A DNA stretch of 64,000 nucleotides from Phallus indusiatus. Lineage: Eukaryota > Basidiomycota > Agaricomycetes > Phallales > Phallaceae. Positions 31,130 to 44,299 of the stretch are shown here, piece by piece; position 1 is the first letter of the stretch; each line of letters starts with the position of its first letter. The stretch covers positions 806,001 through 870,000 of the forward strand of contig JAQFWX010000017.1 of the NCBI GenBank assembly GCA_027605045.1, in the 5' to 3' direction. Made by a program: the position numbers and the translations under genes. The notes beneath the pieces were generated by a model. The model saw only the letters and a list, made by a program, of their open reading frames with translations, was not told the DNA's origin and did no database searches.

Positions 31130-32261
31130 ATGTCGCAATTCGATCCTTCAAGCCTGTTCTCTGCCAAAGGTGATCTCTTCACCCACGTTTCTTTTGAATT
31201 TTGACTTAGATATCACACTACTAGGCTTAGTCGCGGTTGTTACTGGCGGTGGTTCAGGGATTGGATTAATGCTCGCCACCGCGCTGGAGAATAATGGTGC
31301 AGTAGTATATATCGTCGGGAGAAGGTATAGAACTCAAGTCTAATAACTCACTGAATGACTTTGATAGCTTTTTCTCTTTAGAAAGGAAGTCATTGAAAAA
31401 GCCGCTAAAGAACACGCCGTAAGCACTTATCTTATTTTGTTGGATTAATACATTACAATAGTTCTCAGAAATATGGGAAAATAATTCCTTTAGTCGGCGA
31501 TGTTTCATCACGGGAATCTCTCGTCTCCGTGGTCAAAACCATTCAAGAACAAGTAGGCTACATAAACCTCCTCATCAACAATGCTGGAATCTTTGGTCCA
31601 GTATTAAAACAGCTTTCACCGAACGCAAACATCAAAGACTTGCAAAATATGCTTTGGGATATACCTGAAACGGAATTCCAACGAACGTTCAATACAAATA
31701 CCACAGCTGTCTTTTATTGCACTGTTGCTTTTTTGGAACTTTTGTCCAAAGGGAACGATCATGGTATTCCCGGTGTTTCGAGTCAGGTCATTACCGTTTC
31801 GTCTATCGCTGGGTATCGAAGAGACGGCAAACAACTCGGAATTGCTTATTCCACTAGCAAAGCAGCAGCGACACATCTCGGAAAGATGATGGCCAATATG
31901 TTGAAAGACTATCGGATTAGGAGTAATGTTATTGCTCCCGGTATATATCCCAGTGGTTAGTTCTCTGATTCTCGATTAAGAATTACTTTAGCTCACCACC
32001 TGATAGAAATGTCCGACTCAGCTGGCTTGACAAACCAAAAGATCTCAAAAGACTACATTCCAGCTGAAAGGGCCGGAACGCCGGAAGATATGGTAAGTAC
32101 AAATGATATAATTGACCATTCAACGTTCATGATTTAGATCCTTACCCATTTCTTAGGCTGGTCTTGTTCTTTACTTAGCAACGAGAGCTGGAGCCTACGT
32201 CAGTGGAAACGTTTCTATCACAGATGGGGGACGGCTTGGTTTATTCTCTGCAACGTACTGA
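31130..32261 (+). CDS. Short-chain dehydrogenase/reductase (SDR), 289 aa
   Basis: Exons 31130..31169, 31210..31324, 31382..31418, 31469..31955, 32007..32092, 32157..32261; all junctions GT-AG and the total of 870 nt is in frame. Classical SDR features: nucleotide-binding TGGGSGIG, NNAG, catalytic Ser in ITVSSIAG, the Y-x3-K pair in AYSTSKAA, then N-x-I-x-PG and a C-terminal SGNVSITDGG. It is therefore an NAD(P)H-dependent oxidoreductase of unknown substrate, cytosolic in the absence of any signal. The length is usual for the family. The gene lies just right of the Mutator-like element and appears functional. Confidence 0.88.
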
Positions 32262-32642
32262 GAATTCGGAAGGTAAAAGATATAATTAGAATAGAAGTAG
32301 AAAGTGAATTTGAATATGTATTTGTAATCGCTTCGCAATCAATGCTGATCATGATAGACTATAACGTTAGTGTTCAAACATACTTAGGATGATAATCCTG
32401 CGGTCATTTTTTCAATCGAGTTGTCATTATCGGTGTGGATATCTGATAAGCTATGGGATAAAGTGGGTATTATACGCTAATTACATTAAGGGATTATGGA
32501 ACATGATCACGCCTCGGTGCATAATAGAATCAAAACATATGCACGATGATTCAAAAGAAAAGAAGGTCATTTGCGCAGAAAATCATTTGTGGAAAGTCCG
32601 AGTAGTTCAAACGGAGTCGAAGCATCTGGGCCTTGCAGCCCG

Positions 32643-35600
32643 CTACTCATCACGATGAGGAAGGGCAGCAAGAAGCCGATCAACCTTAGATTCCATACTA
32701 GCCAGTCGTTCTTCCGCAGTTGGCATCACAACACCTGAGGTCTGCTGTTTGACAAGCACCAGCACATGTTCATCGAGATTGTGTGGAGAATCGTAGTCCT
32801 CTGGAACGACTACTTTACCCGCTTTGTCGCACTCGTAACAGACGCAGGTGATGTCTATCACCGCAGGGTGAAAATTGTAACATGGTATGAAAATGTAAGG
32901 AACCCACCATCGCAGTCAATACAGGCCCAGAACGGGGGCGATACCTTTTTCGGGCAAAAAGTACAGGTCAATCTATTGGTATCGTGCGGACGGCTTGATA
33001 ACATCGAAGCATCATGGAGAAGTCTTTTAACTGTATCTTCAGTCGCCTTCGCATCTTTGACGACTCGCCCTAACATTGTTAAGAAGACCACTTTTCGAGT
33101 TCTGAGGAGAGTATGCGAACGCAGATGCGGTGTAGTTAGCACCCTATCATGCGTTCCTTGAGTGGTGATACAATCATGTCTGTCGCAGAAATCAATGGTG
33201 GCGTAACCATTGGTCTCGACACAGTTTAAGCAGAATGTGCGGGTGCCATAGATTCTCCGATTGCAGTTATCACATGTATACCCGCTAAAAAATCTATTTA
33301 GTACTGATCAAGGTGAATACCAAGTCGAAGTGGTTCACCCATGTCTCGTCAGGGTCAGGAACCTATGATGCACCAAGGCCTCATAGCATTCCTGGTCTTC
33401 GTGCTTGAGTTTCTGTTGAAGAAACCAATACGCATTACATTCTTCGTCCTCTAACGTCTTCCCTAGCTTTCGTTCGGTTAGAATGTCCACAAAGCGCCCC
33501 CTAGCTCCCTTCCTCTGCCGTAACGCCCAGGCCCGGAATCGAATAGCAACAGCAACCAACCTCCATAAGGTCTGTGGTTCCGAATGAATCGACTCTGAAG
33601 GAGAAGCCGGTCGGTATTGATTGTAAGCTGCGTGATGCAAATGCTGTTCCAGCAGGAACGTGCATTCTGCCGTTTTTGTCGGAGAGACTTTGAACGTCAT
33701 TTTTCCTGTTATGATTGTTCGCTCTCTAAACAAAATGCTTCCGCGTAATTGAGATTCTTCATCATCGGTTGATTGGATAGTGATTCCTTCGTCAGTACAT
33801 ATGACTGCACATGTTTTGGATACCGGGTACTCGTGCGCTGGTGTCAAAACGGAACCTTCTAGCGTAACGCCCACATGCTTATCCGTTTGAGATGTATTAT
33901 CCGCGTTGAATGTGAATAGCAATAGCTCTCCATGAAGACTCGAATGGTTACTCTGGAAGAATCCATTCCATTCCCCACACGACAACTTTGAGATCCACTC
34001 GTGGGTAGCAGTGTCGTCTATGTTCACAATGTTCGAGACTTCGGCACCATCTGCATTGCGTGTGTCATCATGTTTGGGGTTTGTATCCGATCTGGCTACT
34101 TCCGTTTTGCTCGAGTAAGCCTTTTTGAACGCATCTTCTAAAGTCCACAATGGTACCACCCTGGTAGGATGGTTGCACACACTCAAATCCGGCCCTTTGT
34201 TCAAGTTGTCTTCTTCGTTGTTGTCAACAGAAAAGTATGAGCGCGAAGGATCGATGCGAAGGAGAACATCTGTGGACCAGAATCTAGTCGGATCGTTCAC
34301 GTAATTGAACTAAAGTACCAGGGACACTTAATTAGGATTGTATAATTGACACGGTAGTTACTTACGATTCCGTTTGCAAACCGCTGAAAATGCTCATCCA
34401 CACGCAGGTTTTGTTGAGCGAAGATAGCTGGAAAGCAAATTGGTCCAAACAATCAGCGGAGGTATTATGGAGCACTTACATTCTAGTCTCCGGACCCGAT
34501 CCGAGACTTCCCCAATCACTACTTTAATCGAGTCTCGTGCTTCCTACATACGTTAATCATACGTTAAGCAATACTGGACGGTGATGCAGCGTTTTTTTGC
34601 TTGCTTACCTTTAGTTCAGAAGGGTGCAGCACCAACCTTTCGGCGACTCTGAAAATATCGAGGTGTCTCTTGAGTAGAAGGTATAGAAGTGGAAAAATTA
34701 TCTGAAAAACAAAAGATTTAGCTTACACCTCTTTCTAAATAGCTCACATACTTTCTCTATTTGCCCAGTGCCAGTTATCAGCTGCACGCTGTCTTTACCA
34801 TTAATCGTGTGACGAACTCCATTCAACGTGTTTTCCAACCGCTGTTCCTCCTGCTCATCATACTCCTTGAACCTAGTGTTCGAAGCTTCATCATCATACT
34901 CGATCGGATTGAGGCCATAAATAAGCGGAAGAACACAGAACAGCATTGTTTCCGTATACTCATCAGCAGCGCTCCTGTTTTCGCGTCGGACCGAAGGCAG
35001 GCGTTGAACAAGTTTTGCTATCAAAGCCTGTATTCCATCTCGATAGCGCCATTGCGAGTGGTGCCATCCTAATGAGTGATATAAAATTCTTCAGTTCAGG
35101 GACTTAACGCGTAACGGACGAAGCAAACCTTTGACCCAATACGCCATCCAAAGGAGAAGACTGGACAAGTCGTCCTTAGCCCAGTTGTGTAAAAAAAATG
35201 AAGAATATAAACACACCTCCATTTTTCAGGTTTTGAGGCTATAAAATCATTCACTTCTCCAACTGAAATATAACCGGAGGCGTCTTCGTCGAAAGCTTCG
35301 CTGAGGGTTTGAGCATTGGCGGGATTGAGTGAGCTAAGCGCTGATAAGTCGATATCTTCCCGCTTCGCCCGAGATGATTTCCCACGCAACTTCTTCAAGC
35401 TGAGAGTAGGATCCCGGTCTTGAAGCTGGAAATCGTGCTCGTCCAGGCCCCATTTATCGGCGAAGTAGTCATGTAAGGCTACTACAAAGTGACGTGCTTT
35501 TACACTTCCTCCCCATTTCTGTTTTAGAGTAAGTGCAGGGAAAATGAGCTTGCCATCGATACAGATAGTCTTACCATAACCTTCCAAACCTTGCGCGCGT

Positions 35601-37338
35601 CCTGATAATAGAAAGATGTGTCAACGTTTTGTCAATATTTTCATATATATCGTACATACCTGGTCAATAATTCTGCTGTGCATACCCGCCGACAAAGTTC
35701 GAATGATCTTGTCACTTGCACTGTCTATGGCTTGTTCGAGTTTTTTCTGCTGTGTATCAAATTTTCTTTGGAATCCTTCCAAATTCATTTGAATAACTTG
35801 GTCTTGGTCAGCTTGTATTGCTTGGCGCAAATCCTCGATCGTATCTTGCTCGCTTTCTTGTTTACCGCCCTCAGGACCCTCTTGCAACCCGCCGTGGTTA
35901 GGGAGCTTTTCTCGCTCATAGTCATTCAACTCCCGTAAGAGAACATCACTTTGCGCGTCGTTTGACTTGATTTTTTGATAAATTTGGACAGTACCGCCCC
36001 TTTTCTTGGCAAAGAGGACGAACTCTTTTTCCGCTGGACTTGCGAGCTTCTCAAGGGAACTCGATACGTTACTCAACTTCTCGTTCATCTGAGAAATACT
36101 CTCCGAGTACTCCTGCTGAAGCTCTACAACTTCTTCGACACGGTTGAAGATGTGTATAGTGAGAGCAAATTCAAGGTCTAGACGGTGCCTTTCGAATTTC
36201 TTCAGATATTTCGTAAATTCACCCTGCCAGTACCCGCTATTGAGTACTTTAACTTTTTTTAGAAGTAGTTATATCAGCTCCATATACATATTGAAATTCA
36301 ATAAAAAGGTGGGCGCTCACCGATGGTGTTTGTCTTTGAATAGACCTCACACATATTACTGCATTTCTTAATATCCTCGATTGCCTTTTCGGAAACGCCC
36401 TCTAACGTGAATCCGCAAATGGTCTCAACCTTGTTATTCTTCGTCTTCGTCTTCTTTTTGGAAACTCCACATAATCTTGCGGTACGAGATGGTGGTCGGT
36501 ATTCATCAAGAAACTGATAATTTATCATACACTCACCTGCCGAAGACGGTCACCATATTTACCATTCTAATGTACAGTGCCATGATTCGTTTATCATTTT
36601 CTTGACGAGCTTTGACAAGCTTCCACGCAGTCTGATGAAATCAAAGGAATCCAAGGAGGCAAGATCACAATCTCAAGAAAATAAAATCCATTCTCAAGAC
36701 TTGCCTCAAAGGCAATGAAAACCGCTAATGAAAACCGTCAAGCTAAAAAAAAAACACGCCTAGAGTTGGACTGACCTGCAGAAATTGGGTGAATCATTGA
36801 GAGCTCTTTGAGAAAAGCCATAATGTGGCTGTTTCCGGAATGTAATTGTTGTATGCCTTCTTGGATAGCATCCGAATCCAGCAGATTTGATAGGAGAGTG
36901 TCTCCCATAACGATCATCCCTTTTACCTTTCCCGGAGTATTTTCAACTTCGCCGGTACCACCTATAGCATTGTGAAACTTTAATGGACTGTATGCGGCGG
37001 ATTTGATGTAACTGTTAGAACTAGCCTTTCGATTTTTTGGATTTTTTAAAAAGAGGCAACAAATTATGCAATCTATGCACAGCGTTTGCAGCCTCGGACA
37101 CCAAGTCGTGGTTATCGCCATTCAAGCTCACAGAGTTACGGTTTGCAGCGTTTGAAGTGCCTGTTCCCAGTGCATCGTGCATTGATTTCTTCTTCTCCGA
37201 TTCATCGTGCCTAGAGTTCACGCTCCCGGCGAAAGGTGGAAGAAAGGGAATCTTTTCAGCTCCTCCCGACGAGTCTTTCGATCCGTTTGGATTCGGAAGG
37301 TGACTGCAACCTAGCACTGGACAGAAGACAGTTTCCAT
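32643..37338 (-). CDS. EF-hand / ZZ-like zinc-finger protein, paralogue A (multi-exon)
   Basis: The start at 37338 (METVFCPVLG) was chosen by comparison with paralogue B. About 20 exons; I give domain positions rather than all junctions. A disordered N-terminus (to about 37020), a helical region (about 36964-36320), a long coiled coil (NSGYWQGEFTKYL... to SDKIIRTLSAG, about 36240-35660), a single canonical EF-hand loop DEDASGYISVGE (about 35285-35250), a helical block (about 35050-34755), a mixed alpha/beta block FWSTDVLLRIDPSR ... FLTLTRHG (34300-33335), a ZZ-like finger CDNC...CLNC...DFC...H (about 33285-33140) with a second FWACIDC motif (about 32930), and a coiled C-terminus (to 32643). 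One internal donor (near 36680) looks degenerate, so activity is uncertain. Ca2+ and protein binding are family-level inference. Confidence 0.65.
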
Positions 37339-38233
37339 GGGACTGGAGGTAATGGTATGACATGACGCTCTCATATCGCTGCTTATATAGTGAACGATTC
37401 CATCTTCCTTTGGCAAAGATTCGGGCATTCTCTGCATGGCGTTCTAAAAGTTCGTTCATAGTGAATCGGTGCCAAATTCACCATGACAATTGTCAAACCT
37501 TGCGTCGCTTCGCACGCCCCATATCCATCTCTCATTGTTTTCTTTGTTTAGTCTGTCATTATAAGTTCTTATTATTTCCGCATCCTCATCCAAATCATTG
37601 TCAAAATCCGGAAATTTCGCGTTGAGAGTGAATTTCGAGGCCAGTGCCGCTCAATTATATTTAGTCGCTGAGCTGTAAGATTTAAGTTTGGTGGACCTTA
37701 ATCATTGTACCACGTGGTTGTAAAGCCAATTGAAATAGACGAGAATCCTCTTTATCTCGTCGCACCAGCAGATGTGGTGATGACAGTCACCGTGAGGCAA
37801 GGGTGTGTCTGCCTCGTAGATGCATTGCCTCTTCCAGCCCCACACAGCGGTGATATTGATAGGGTATTGAAGGGCAAGCTGTATAAGCCCTGCCTTCAGG
37901 ACATTCATCCAGCATAATAGCAGGAGGTTGTTACACCGGGTTAGGGAATACAGTATGCTTTTTTTTTATCGAAGGGCATGGGCCACCGGAGTTTATGGGT
38001 TATGGGTTTAGAGTGCTAGTGCCAGTATGGTGTAAGAAGGGCTGTTCCCGCATGATATTTTTGCGAAATCGTTTCACAACCGTTGTGCATCTTGAAAATA
38101 CCAACAATCAATAGCTATTTAGGTAAAGTTGTTGATGAAATGGGTATAGATTGAGATTACTATATGTACATAAGGCCAAACTTCATCGTGAAAGGAAATG
38201 CAAACATACAACGATAGGAAAATATTGAATGTT
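37339..38233. other. Intergenic region between paralogues A and B
   Basis: No gene supported. It should contain the promoter of paralogue A and the 3' end of B. The plus frame 37705..37917 and its antisense partner show no family pattern. Confidence 0.4.
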
Positions 38234-41200
38234 TCACCCAAACATCTTTGAGAAATCAGACGAAATTCCCTGTAGAGTGCCTGGGCCCCGGAGTTGCAGC
38301 CCGTTGCCCGTCGAGGCGAGCAGAGAGGTAAGAAGCTGATCGACTTTGCGGTTGAGAGAGGCGTCTAACTCAGCCATCCTAGATTCCATCCTCGCCAACC
38401 GTTCTTCCGTAGCCGCCACCGTGACACCTGATGAAGGAGTTGTCTGCCATTTAACAAGCACGTGTTCGTCAAAATTGTGCGGTGTGTTGTAGTCTTCCGG
38501 AATAGCTGCTTTACCCGCTTCATCGCATTTGGAGCAGACGCAGATAATGCCTGTTCAAGGAATGATCGACGTTGGAAAAAGGCCGTAACGGGAAAATAAG
38601 CTTACTGTTGCAGTCAATGCAAGCCCAAAATGGGGACAACACCTTGTCTCGGCAGAAAATGCAAGTCAATCTATCTATCCCTTGCGGTTTCGTCGCACTA
38701 CTGGATACTTTCGAAGCGTCATCCATATGTTTTTTGATCCTCTTTTGGGTCGTCCTCGCATCTCTGATGACTCGTCCCAGCATTGTTTGAAAGACCACCC
38801 GTCGAGCTCTGAGGAGAGTATGTGAAGGCAGATGTGGTGTGATTAACACCCTTTCGTGAGTCTCTTGAGCGGTGACGCAATCATCCCTGTCGCAGAAGTC
38901 AACTGTGTTGTAGCCATTCTGTTCTATACAGGTAAGGCAAAACGTTCGGGTGCCATAGATTGTACGACCGCAGTCATCACATGTATAGCCGCTTGCGAAA
39001 TTAGTTAGTGCTGGTGAAAATAAAAGTGGGTATCAGGTCATTGCGCGTTACTCACCCATGTCTCGTCATGGATAAAAGCTTGTGCTGCACCAAGGCTTCA
39101 TAGCATTCCCTGTCTTCACGCCTGAGGTTCTCCTTAAGAGACGAATATACATCCCATTCTTCATCTTCTAAGGCCCTTCCTAGTTTTCTCTCGGTTAAAA
39201 GGTCAACAAAGCGTTCCCTAGCTCTCTTTCTCTCGTTCCAAAATACACGTGCAAAAGGTTTCTGGGCCGAGACTTGGGCTATGACGGCAGTAATGGCGAA
39301 CTTCCATAGAGCCTTGGATCTTGAGCTTTGAAATTCCAGAAGTGGCGGTCGATATTGATTGTAATAAGCCGTGTCTTGCAAACGTTGCTCCAGAAGGAAG
39401 GTGCACTTTGTCGTTCTTGTCGGTGAAACTCTGACCGTCATCTCTCCTGTTATAGTTTTTTGCTTTTTGGCAGACATGTTTCCGTGAAAAGATTCTTCAT
39501 CATCAGCTGATTTGAGTGTGATGTCTCCATCGATAGATACGACCGCGCATGTCTTGGATATCGAATATTCTTGCGATGGTGTAGAGACGGAACCGACTAG
39601 CATTATGACCAAATGTCCATCTGTTCGAACCAAATTGTCTGCGTTGAATGTGAATGACAGTAGCTGTCCATGGACGTCCGAACTGTCGAAAAATCCGTTC
39701 CACTCCTGACGTGATAACTTCGATATCCAGTCATGCGTAGCAGAATCGCTTACGCTCGCGGTAGCGAACTCTGTAACTTGTGCGGTTTCGACACGATCTG
39801 CTTCTTTATCATTACGCTTCGAATCTGATACTTCCGCTTCCACTTCGTCCGAGTATGCTTTTCTGATGGCATCTTTCAGAGTCCACGATGGTGCGTCGCC
39901 AGGGGTATGGTTGCAAACACTCAAGTCCGGCTCTTTTGTGTCCTCTCCATCATTGCTGAAAGTGGGAAAGGAGTGGGGCCGCGAAGGATCTATGCGAAGG
40001 AGAAACTCTGTGGACCAGAACTTGGACGGATCGTTCACGTAATCAAACTGAAACGCCGGAGACACTGTCAGTCTTGCATCATCGGTATGGTAATCTACTC
40101 ACAATTCCATTCGCAAATCGCTGAAAATGCTCGTTCGCGCGAAGCTTTTGTTGTGTGAATATAGCTGAAAGGTAATTAATCCTGTGCATCTGTGCAAAGT
40201 CGCAAGTAGTTATAGGACACTTACATTCCAGTCTCCAGACCCGATCCGAGACTACCTCCATGATTACTCTAATCGATTCTCTTGCTTCCTACGTACATTG
40301 AATTAAGGCTTAATCGATGTCAACTTACTTACCTCTAGATCGGAAGGATCCAGTACCTTTTTCTCCGCGACTCTGATAATGTCTAGGTGCCTCTTAAGTA
40401 GCAGGTATAGAAGAGGAAAGAGTTTCTAGGGAAAAGGAGAAAATGTTTAGCTAGTTCTCGGTATCTATGGAACACATACCTTCTCTATTTGCCCTGTGCC
40501 AATTATCAGCTTCACGCCGTCTTTACCATCGATCTCGTACTGAACTTCCGCCAACATATGTTCCAATCGCTGTTCCTCTTGTTTATCGTAAACTTTGAAT
40601 TTGACGCTCATGACTTCGTCATATTCAATTTGATTAAGGCTGTAAACAAGTGGGACGATAGAGGACAACATTGTTTCGGTATAGTCGTCCGCAGCACTCC
40701 TGTTTTCGCGGCGGACTGAAGGCAGACATTGAAGAATTTTTCCAATTAGAGATTGTATTTCGTCTCGATAGCATCCTTGAGAATGATGCCATCCTATTTT
40801 CAAGCAAATATAAGCATTTTGCAGTTAAGAATTTGACGGGCGAGGCACACCTATCACCCAGTACGCAATCCAATGAAGAAGACTAAACGAGTCGCTCTAA
40901 GCCTAGTCCAGCGAGAAACTATATGAGAAACATAAAATACCTCCACCCATCAGGCTTCGACGCTATGAATTCATTTACTTCTTTGATCGTAATGAAACCA
41001 GAGGCGTCTTCGTCGAAAGCTTCGCTGAGGGTCTGAGCATTGGCGGGATTGAGGTAGCTAAGCGCCCATGCATCGGCATCTTCCCGCTTTGCTCGAGACT
41101 TGCCACCGTGACGCAATTTGTTGAACGATGGCAAGTTGTCTTTAAGCTGAGAGTCGGGTTCGTCTAAGCCCCATTTCTCAGTAAAATAGTCGTGCAGAGC

Positions 41201-43088
41201 CATTACAAAATGACGCGCTTTTACACTTCCTCCCCATTTCTGTAAAGTGAGTGTCGATTAAATAAATGAGCTTGCAAGGCGAGCTGGTATTTATAGATCT
41301 TACCATAACCTTCCAAATCTCTGCAACATCCTAAGAAGAAAATGAGACAATAATTTCTCATAGGTGAAATAAATTTCATGTAAATAATATACCTTGTCAA
41401 GAATCCGACTGTACAAACCCGCCGTTAAAGTCCGGATAATATTTTCACTCGCCTTCTCTATAACTCGTTCAAGTTCCTTGCGGAATTGTTTTTGCTGTAT
41501 GTCAAATTTTCTTTGAAATACTTCCAAATTCGTTTTTATAATTTGGTCTTGATCAGCTTGGATTGCTTTGCGCAAATCCTCGATAGCCTCTTGCTGGTTT
41601 TTCAGCTTACCAGCCGCTTGCGATCCGCCGTGGTTAGATAAGGAGAGCTTTTCCTGCTCATAATCATTCAACTCTCTCAAGAGAACATCACTTTCTGCGT
41701 CGTTTGACTTGATTTTTTGGAGGACTCCGTCTATGCCGCCTTTGTTCTGGACAAAAAGGACGATATCTTTTTCCGCTGGGCTCGCGAGCTTCTCAAGAAA
41801 ACTCGATATGTTATTGAGCTTTTCGTCGATCTGAGCAATATTTTCCGAATGCTTGTGTAGAAGCTCCACACCCTCTTCGACACGGCCGGCGATATGTATA
41901 GTGAGAGCAAAGTCGAAATCTTGACGATGCTTTGCAAATATCTTCAGGTATTTCGTAAATTCTCCCTGCCAATACCCGCTATTCAATACTTTCGCTTTAT
42001 TTGAGTAGTCATGTCAATATCATATGCATGTTTAGAAAATCGATGGGCACGCACCGGTGGCCCTTGTCTTTGAATAAATTTCGCACATGTTGCCGCATTC
42101 GGTGATATCCTCGACTGCGGCCTTTGAAACACCCTCCAATGTAAATCCAAAAACTCTTTTAACTTGATTACTGTTCGTCTCCGTTTTCTTCCTGGAAATA
42201 CCTTGTAACCTTGCCATCCCAGGTCGTTATAAGCATTTACAGCTGGTGTTAATTTGATATGCGCTCACCTACGAAATACGGCCACCATATCTGACATACT
42301 AACAAACAATGCCATGATCCGCTTATCGTTTTCTTGGCGGGTTTTGACGAACCGCCATGCCGTCTGAGATCATTGAAGTAAAGTAGGAAAATTTCAGTTT
42401 AGAGAAGTAACAGAAACTATTCTCAAGACTAGCCTTAAAAGCAACGACGACCGCTTCAAATCATTCAAGTCAGAAAACCTCATCTATATTATTGCCGAAG
42501 ACTGACCTGCCGCAATTGGGTGAACCCTTGAGACGTCATCGAGAAAACTCATAATCTGACTATCTCCAGATAATAAATGGTTTATTCCTTCCTTAACGGC
42601 ATCCGAGCTCATTAAATTTGAGAAGAAAGTCTCTCCCACAACGATCGTCTCCTCTACTTTATTCTCGGTACCGGCTCCACGACCTGTAACACCATTTGGA
42701 TGTTACACAACACATCAGTGGATTTTGGATGATATTGTGATATCATACCTTTTGACCTTTTCGATATTTTGAAAATAAACAAGCCACGCAGTCTTTCTAT
42801 AACATTTTCCGCTTTGGACACCGTGTTCGTGCTGTGATTATCATCCATCGGGCTCACTCGGTCAAGATTGGCTGTTTGTGGAGAGCGCGATACCAATGCT
42901 TTGTCCGGCGACTTCTCCCGTCTCAGTTCATCGGGTTTTGGGTGCGCTGTCGTGATAGGATGTGGGGGCGGGAGATCCCTTTCATCCCTCCCCGACGAGT
43001 TTGGTGGTTGACTCGGCGAGGTCAAATCTGGGGCATCATCGAAAGTTTCCTTCTTGCCACAACCTAACGGATGAAAGATACTTTCCAT
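38234..43088 (-). CDS. EF-hand / ZZ-like zinc-finger protein, paralogue B (multi-exon)
   Basis: Same layout and exon pattern as paralogue A, which ends 0.9 kb away: a tandem duplication. Clear junctions include exon 1 43088..42749, intron to 42684, exon 2 42683..42507. Domain positions: disordered N-terminus with Pro/Ser runs (MESIFHPLGCGKK...), helical region to about 42060, coiled coil NSGYWQGEFTKYLKIF ... ENIIRTLTAG (41986-41400), EF-hand loop DEDASGFITIKE (about 41015-40980), helical block (40803-40490), alpha/beta block (40065-39052), ZZ-like finger CDDC...CLTC...DFC...H (about 38985-38850) and FWACIDC (about 38620), C-terminal coil ending at 38234. B looks better preserved than A. A cytosolic Ca2+-responsive scaffold is only a guess. 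Confidence 0.7.
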
Positions 43089-43099
43089 GTGACCGGAAT

Positions 43100-43905
43100 A
43101 AATGGTATGGGCGCAATGCTCTCATTGTCGCTTATATAGTGAGCAATTACAGTTTCATCCCCAAATTTGGAGAACCTGTTAAAACGACAGGTTTGACAGG
43201 CATTTTGGAAGTCCGTCACAATTACACATGGCCGAACTCCAACAAACACCACGCCAGTGACAGTTGTTAAACATAGTCCCATCAACTTCTGTTCTTCTCT
43301 ATTTCCATCGCTTCTGGTATAATCAGCACTTCAGTTTTCAAGTCCCGTGAGGTTCCCTGCTGAAAGTCGCGAATACGAGGCTGGTGCTTTCAATCACGAA
43401 TATCCGCAGTACTAGTATTTCAGCGCTGACCACCAATTGGCACAATCAGTATGCGTGTATTTTTCACCTAAGTGATACTTCACTCTATTTGCTTTGCTTT
43501 ATAAACCATGATTTGGCAATTAAAATGGTCTAAATATGTATATAGTTTGACATTTTCCACCCAACCGGCGATTGTCAGTACGAGCCCATCAGAATCGCTC
43601 CGCATTCGCTGTCACCGGTTCGAAGTTATTACTCCAATTCCCATCAAGGATCATGCCAATGTGACGCACCTTGCCATATTCTTCCACGCTTTGGTGTTCA
43701 TTCACACTACTAATAATACTTTTCTTCTAGTTGGAAGCTGGAGCTATACTACATTCTTGATGCAATGTCGGGGGTTTTATGCGCACCAAGGCCGTTGGAG
43801 CTGTGTGAATCAGTCAAACAGCGGATCGAGAAAGTCTCCCCTTATGAATTGAGAATGTGAGAATAGACTTGGACGCCAATACGTCGCATCTAGAAGGGTG
43901 TTGCG
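43100..43905. repeat. Dispersed upstream repeat, copy Z
   Basis: The region directly upstream of paralogue B is similar to 46990-47890 (copy X), and its right part also to 55490-55800 (copy Y, upstream of paralogue C). Shared landmarks are GGAGAACCTGTTAAAACGAC (Z and X only) and a GAGCCCATCAGAAT motif (all three). No gene. Confidence 0.75.
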
Positions 43906-44299
43906 ATCTGCGGTGATATAAGTATATACCAAGAAGAAAGCGTTAGAAAATCCATGAAGCAAAAGATAATTTTGTGATGTACTGGTTGCATTGAAGGACA
44001 AGAGACGAAGATGTTTAAGTCTGGAGGAAATTGTGCCTCGACGCAGAAGCAGGTCTATCAGTAACAGTTTGATCACTTATTGCTGTTTCGGAACGACAAA
44101 CGAACGCGTCCGGAGACGTCGACTACAAGCAGTCTTGTCTTTTTGGTGGAAGAAGCAACACAGGTGCCGTCAATTAGCTAATATCGGCAGTACTCGAATA
44201 AACGCGCGATAGCCAGGTGATGCCGCGTTTACCCGCCGCTGACAAAGCTGCTTGGGCGGACCTCAACGCTACTTTGTCACCGTAGGTCACTGTGCCCCT

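Noticed and set aside
37705..37917. Hypothetical gene between paralogues A and B
   Set aside because: Equally long frame on the opposite strand, no motif, no splice partner.
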